Shown piece after piece: positions 60,755 to 64,000 of a stretch of 64,000 nt of DNA. The notes under the pieces were generated by a model that saw only the letters and a list, made by a program, of their open reading frames with translations, had not been told where the DNA came from and ran no database searches. Each line of letters starts with the position of its first letter. The first letter of the stretch is position 1. Source of the stretch: Hymenolepis diminuta (Eukaryota; Platyhelminthes; Cestoda; Cyclophyllidea; Hymenolepididae); NCBI GenBank assembly GCA_900708905.1, contig CAADRB010000024.1, positions 118,333 to 182,332 on the forward strand. The letters run 5' to 3'. A program made the position numbers and the translations under genes.

Positions 60755-63486
60755 TCATGGATTATAATGACAATAATATTTGCCAAATGAAATTGAATGA
60801 CAAAATTTTGGAATTTGCGAAACAATTATTTTTAAATGTGTTGAATTGAATCTCCAATTCGGATTACTTAAGTATTCAGCAAAATAATATAGCACTGATA
60901 AAAATCTGTGTATTATATCTAACATAAAATGTACAAATTTTGAAATATCACATCTCAAATATCGTTTAGAAAGAGAAGAAGGAAAATAGAAAGAGAAATC
61001 GACAAATATTGTTAATTTCAAATGTAAAAAAATAATTAAAAAATTTCGTAATGCATTATCAGACTTACTTCTACATTCAGCGAGTTCATCGGATTCCCCT
61101 TAAAAATAAATTGATTGTTTACAGATATAATTCTATCTACTAATATCCATAGCATTTAGCACTTACCACTTCCATTCCAGTCAACAGATATAGATAATTT
61201 ATCATCTTCAGACATCCAAACAAAAAGACTTCGTTGTTCACCAAAAAGATTCCTGCAAAAAGCCTTGTAGATCTGAATTTTTGAAGCTGCATCTATCACA
61301 ACATTGCCTGAAAAAAATTAATAATTTATATAGAGATATTATTGCTTCATTTCCATCACGTCTGAAAATTTACATATGTCTATGTCACTGGGGATTTAGT
61401 AATTAAGAACTGCTAAATATATGAAAAAAATATTTCCCCAAACAACTCTCATATGTTTGCAATTTAAGGGGCCTTAACGTGTGCAAAACAAATACCGGAC
61501 ACTAGACAACATCATGATCGGCCAAAGGGGCCGTCTTGAATCCCCAAGATGGATATTTCATATTTCGGTGGGAGGTGCTATAGCCAGCGGATGTCCATCA
61601 ATACATGACAATTAGAAATGACTGAGCGGCGATAAGATCTCCACTACAGTGTCCACAGGCGGTCCCGCTGTGTCTTATGCGTGTTTGCACATAGATATCT
61701 AAACGGGTGTCTATCATAATGCCGAGATTCCAGCAACGAAACATGACTGACGTCCAACGAAGGAATGTTTTGTATATAAACCTAATTGACTTATTAATAA
61801 ATTAGGGATGGCTTGTCTGCCACCTCCGAACTGATCTGACGACATGGGTGATTTGACTAATTCAATCGATGTGGCCCCGATAAACCCAACGGTATTACAA
61901 GAATAAAAATATTTTCTTCAGATAAAATGCATTAAAACGCATGTTAAACATTCTGCTAATTTCAATTATTTTAACTACTTTTTTAATCAAAAATTTTGAC
62001 TATTTTAATTAATTAGAGACTTACCGCAATAACAGTCAGGGGAGGGGTATATCTGTCCCATATTCCACATGCATACAATTTTCCCACTTGATGCTAGAAT
62101 AACCTGAATTGAAATAAACTGCTTCGTTAAAATTGTACATCTTATAATTACAGAATATTCATCTACGCCTCACTGTAGGCATCTTAGATTAAATTAATAA
62201 ATAGTTAGGCCGTCAAGAAGCTGAGACATTCGCCACCATCCAGTCTTGGGGCTGATGCGGGTTGCAGATTTATGAACTATATCATTGTGCCAAAACCTGA
62301 CATTTCAAAAACCTAATTTTCAATTCACTTTCTTCCCTCTCCATAGCAAACGCCACATCATGGAAGTGGGCACATTTTTGTTTTAATAAGATCTTTGTAG
62401 CAAACAAATATTGCTTCATAAATTAGGAGATGGATTTTGTGAAGGAACAAGATGGAATATATTATCAAATACCTCAAATATATTTCCCGATTATAATTCA
62501 GATTCCCGTAAATAAAGATATTTATCGGTGAACAAGAGACGAAAATAATAAGTAAATATTTACCTCCACTCTCGGATTTATACCTCTGAGGGCGAAATTG
62601 AGATTAACGCCAGAGTTTCCATCCAACAATTTTGTTAACGGCCAAGAGTGTTTCACCAAAACATTTCCTAGAATAAAATTAAAAATACACAATCAAATAA
62701 GTTTATTTAACATTTGACATACCCGTCTGATAATTATCAAAGTCGCAGTATGGGATGAAATACACCGTATAAATTTGCTTTGAATCAGCAATGTAGAGTT
62801 TATCATACCTTTCCCCATCGGCAATGGTAATCACCGTTTTATCTAAAAATACACTAATTATAATTAATTTTATTTTGCTAATTTTATTTAATTTCAACAT
62901 CGAATTTAATTTTGTTTTACCTGGAGTAATTAAACAAGGACTACCAACGGTGTATGACGTGAGATTTTCGACACATGAAGCGCCAGATACTTTGATAGCC
63001 TTGATCGCCTGATTGTTTCTCATAACTCCATGAAGAGACTTTAAAAAAAATAATATTAATTTCATACAATTTTATTTGCAAGCCATTAAACACACGTGTT
63101 TTAAGTTGTAAACTTTTCGTTACCTCCGCACGCATTTGGAATAGCATTTCGATGTTGGATGGATTTGATATGACTCTTGATCCCCATGGAGCAATACCTT
63201 GAAATTTTCATCTTTTACAGAAAATATGTATCATTTTACTTATAGCATAATTCAGTAATAGCAGAAGTACAATCGCCGTTAGCTGGAACATTTTAAATGA
63301 CTATTTTCAACTGGCGGTACGAGTCCCTATAAGTAGACTGCAGAGTGCTTTTGATTGGTTCATTGGTTAAATGAAAAAGAGGGAAAATTTTAGGCTCCCT
63401 AAAATGCGTTTTCTTTCTATAATCGAGTTTAACACGATCATACCTTTGTAAATATTTACAAATGTCCTCATACGTTCATCTAAGGG
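60755..63486 (-). CDS. Unrecognised multi-exon protein, 3' part (5' end outside window)
   Basis: Minus-strand exons: 63444-63486, 63124-63197, 62921-63038, 62723-62842, 62564-62667, 62025-62103, 61167-61307, 61069-61098 and, tentatively, terminal 60755-60918. All have GT/AG ends and consistent phases, giving 290 in-frame codons before a stop. I do not recognise the family. The protein has at least ten cysteines (for example P-D-C-Y-C-G), three N-glycosylation sequons (N-L-T, N-G-S, N-S-T) and beta-rich alternating segments (Y-D-K-L-Y-I-A-D-S-K-Q-I-Y-T-V-Y-F). This suggests a secreted or extracellular protein. Two exons begin with G-N-V right after a phase-1 intron, hinting at duplicated modules. 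No membrane segment is visible in this part. The intron 61308-62024 holds repeat family C copy 2. Confidence 0.68.
61575..61805 (+). repeat. Dispersed repeat family C, copy 2
   Basis: It matches the reverse complement of 1-215. Aligned blocks include agcggatgtccatca, ccacaggcggtc, gtttgcacatagatatct and gtgtctatcat. It lies in an intron of the unrecognised minus-strand gene. Similarity may begin earlier, near 61560. Confidence 0.7.
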
Positions 63487-64000
63487 CTGAAATATTACGA
63501 AATATCACTTAATGCAGTTTTTGTTATTCGAAAGAAATTCAAGCAAATATTTTACATATTTATTAATGTTATTATTTATTATTTAAAAATTTTTGTAATC
63601 GTTAAAATGCAATAAAATTGTAGGTCATTACTGAGCACAATTTGAAAAATTAGAGGATGCCTACTTCAAATCGGGAAATTGTGGCATATTTGGGAGGCTA
63701 TATAAGGCTCTAAAAGTGGCGAACAGCAATAATTAAATTCTCTGACACTTTCTACAATATCGAAATCAAAAATTTCACAGGTTCCTCAAAAGTCAGTGAA
63801 TTTTTCCAAACTGTTTGAGATTTTTAACAGTCTGTTATTCCAAGAGATGTCGGAAATGTTTACCGCCTTGTAGACTGCCAAAAGCTTGCGCCCGAAGATA
63901 CTGTAACGTGTTTGAATGGGTGTTAATTTGACGGAGAGGTAGGCAAGGGTTTATACTACAAGTCCTTTCCTATGTTCCAGTACAAAACTAACAGCAATCA
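63487..64000. other. Right edge: presumed intron of the 60.8-63.5 kb gene
   Basis: No donor-like site or exon for the minus-strand gene was found here, so the preceding exon (which must end in phase 0) is presumably outside the window. Nothing else was recognised. Confidence 0.4.

Noticed and set aside
1..64000. CRISPR arrays, operons, tRNA or rRNA genes
   Set aside because: None seen; the sequence is eukaryotic, and tRNA-like boxes occur only inside the SINEs.

Overview
The window is animal nuclear DNA, AT-rich, with intron-split genes, long introns and many old transposon copies. A parasitic flatworm, most likely a tapeworm, fits best. The pointers are a 39-bp intron beside introns above 1 kb, a gypsy-type Gag of the kind seen in flatworm elements with a tRNA-Trp-like primer site, several mariner relics, and an eIF2-beta gene with no genomic start codon in front of its first recognisable exon. 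The species cannot be read from this sequence alone.

Layout. 0.7-1.9 kb (minus): a four-exon ankyrin-repeat protein. 3.5-8.6 kb (plus): a germ cell-less (GMCL1-type BTB-BACK) gene with two SINEs in one intron. 8.9-17 kb: gene-poor, with an LTR-like repeat and a mariner element that has perfect 30-bp terminal repeats but a broken transposase. 17.1-39.3 kb (minus): one large gene of about 22 exons encoding an ARID4/RBP1 orthologue (Tudor block, RBB1NT region, ARID, chromobarrel, then a long low-complexity tail with three RGG clusters). Its introns carry SINEs and a mariner relic, and it contains an array of three 21-27-nt microexons. 41.5-42.9 kb (plus): eIF2 subunit beta. 43.7-60.3 kb: gene-poor, AT-rich DNA with LTR-like repeats of two families, a decayed gypsy-type retrotransposon with a gag fragment, and a second transposase relic. 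60.8-63.5 kb (minus): the 3' part of an unrecognised, cysteine-containing multi-exon gene that continues beyond the right edge.

The recognised genes are not an operon and do not share a pathway. ARID4 is a chromatin adaptor (SIN3-HDAC type), GMCL1 a cullin-3/nuclear-envelope adaptor, and eIF2-beta a core translation factor. Two pairs (ankyrin/GMCL1 and ARID4/eIF2-beta) are divergent, with 1.6 and 2.2 kb between them. All exon models were built by eye from reading frame, GT/AG sites and phase. Those of ARID4, GMCL1, eIF2-beta and the 60.8-63.5 kb gene are phase-consistent at every junction given.

The most interesting points are the ARID4 microexon array, the RGG-rich ARID4 tail with an altered chromobarrel, the possible use of a spliced-leader AUG by eIF2-beta, and the unrecognised gene at the right end.
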